From: Lachnospiraceae bacterium
GTDB taxonomy: Bacteria; Bacillota; Clostridia; Lachnospirales; Lachnospiraceae
Length of the DNA: 64,000 bases
Assembly: GCA_910574285.1 (NCBI GenBank)
Contig: CAJTAL010000012.1
Span: 50,503 to 114,502 of the forward strand
Reading direction: 5' to 3'
Below are positions 63,941 to 64,000 of this stretch, in pieces (position 1 is the first letter of the stretch; the number at the start of each line of letters is the position of its first letter). The position numbers and the translations under genes are program-made. The notes under the pieces were generated by a model. That model was not told the origin of the DNA. It worked only from the letters and a program-made list of their open reading frames with translations, and ran no database searches.

Positions 63941-64000
63941 ATTTTTGTATAATGGATAATGAATTCGACAATACTGTGATTAGTTGGAAAAAATTGGTAG

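Overview
The window is a low-to-mid GC Firmicutes chromosome segment, most likely a gut Lachnospiraceae-type Clostridia. Supporting signs are the trigger factor-clpP pair, a secA-prfB-hom-apgM-lysC cluster that uses a phosphoglycerate-mutase-like gene where a homoserine kinase would be expected, a class III fructose bisphosphatase, class B sortases with an SPKTG-type motif, a DUF4869 gene, and strong AGGAGG ribosome binding sites. No rRNA, tRNA or CRISPR array was seen.

Layout. 1-12.9 kb is housekeeping, mostly on the minus strand: clpP (cut by the window edge), tig, a lipoprotein, a DJ-1/PfpI protein, a CYTH protein and an XRE regulator (both plus strand), then the aspartate/threonine-branch genes lysC, apgM and hom behind prfB (with a programmed +1 frameshift), secA, and a eukaryotic-type HisA-like isomerase. 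41.5-54.4 kb is again core: fbp, dapB, dapA, an OB-fold ssDNA-binding protein, typA, a PAP2 phosphatase, a PsiE-like membrane protein, hpf, a YigZ protein, a class A PBP and a DUF3784 protein. 54.5-57.2 kb holds a PEBP protein, a TetR remnant, a truncated mcrC and a frameshifted IS3-family element. 57.3-63.8 kb is an ABC-2 type export or immunity-like operon with two lipoproteins.

The accessory core is 13.0-41.5 kb. It contains three paralogous three-gene modules. Each encodes an LCP (LytR-CpsA-Psr) protein, a class B sortase and a secreted protein ending exactly in SPKTGEF. Module 1 (13.3-16.4 kb) is on the minus strand; module 2 (18.6-21.8 kb) and module 3 (38.3-41.3 kb) are on the plus strand. 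The LCP and sortase genes are very alike, while the central parts of the secreted proteins differ strongly. Homology between the three upstream regions begins at a 13-bp near-palindrome, TTTTA-n3-TAAAA. Only module 1 has a strong promoter (TTGACA-16-TATAAT), and its -10 box abuts that sequence. Modules 1 and 2 face away from each other, and the segment between them carries the promoter, an Asn/Asp-rich lipoprotein gene and a Tn916-type tyrosine recombinase. This is the geometry expected of an invertible promoter switch that selects which surface module is expressed, with module 3 as a third site. That is my main candidate for an undescribed system.

Module 2's terminator is split by a 13.75-kb element (about 21951-35703) with imperfect inverted ends. 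The element encodes a large serine recombinase, a TnpW-like protein, a RepA-N-type protein, a cysteine-rich VLP protein, and cargo: two FtsX-type ABC transporters, a response regulator/histidine kinase pair and an orphan tandem-receiver protein. These cargo units are linked by repeated operator-like sequences. Beyond the element, a DUF4869 gene sits next to an ATPase with a possible TOPRIM-like part, followed by an internally deleted Rpn-family transposase gene that abuts module 3.
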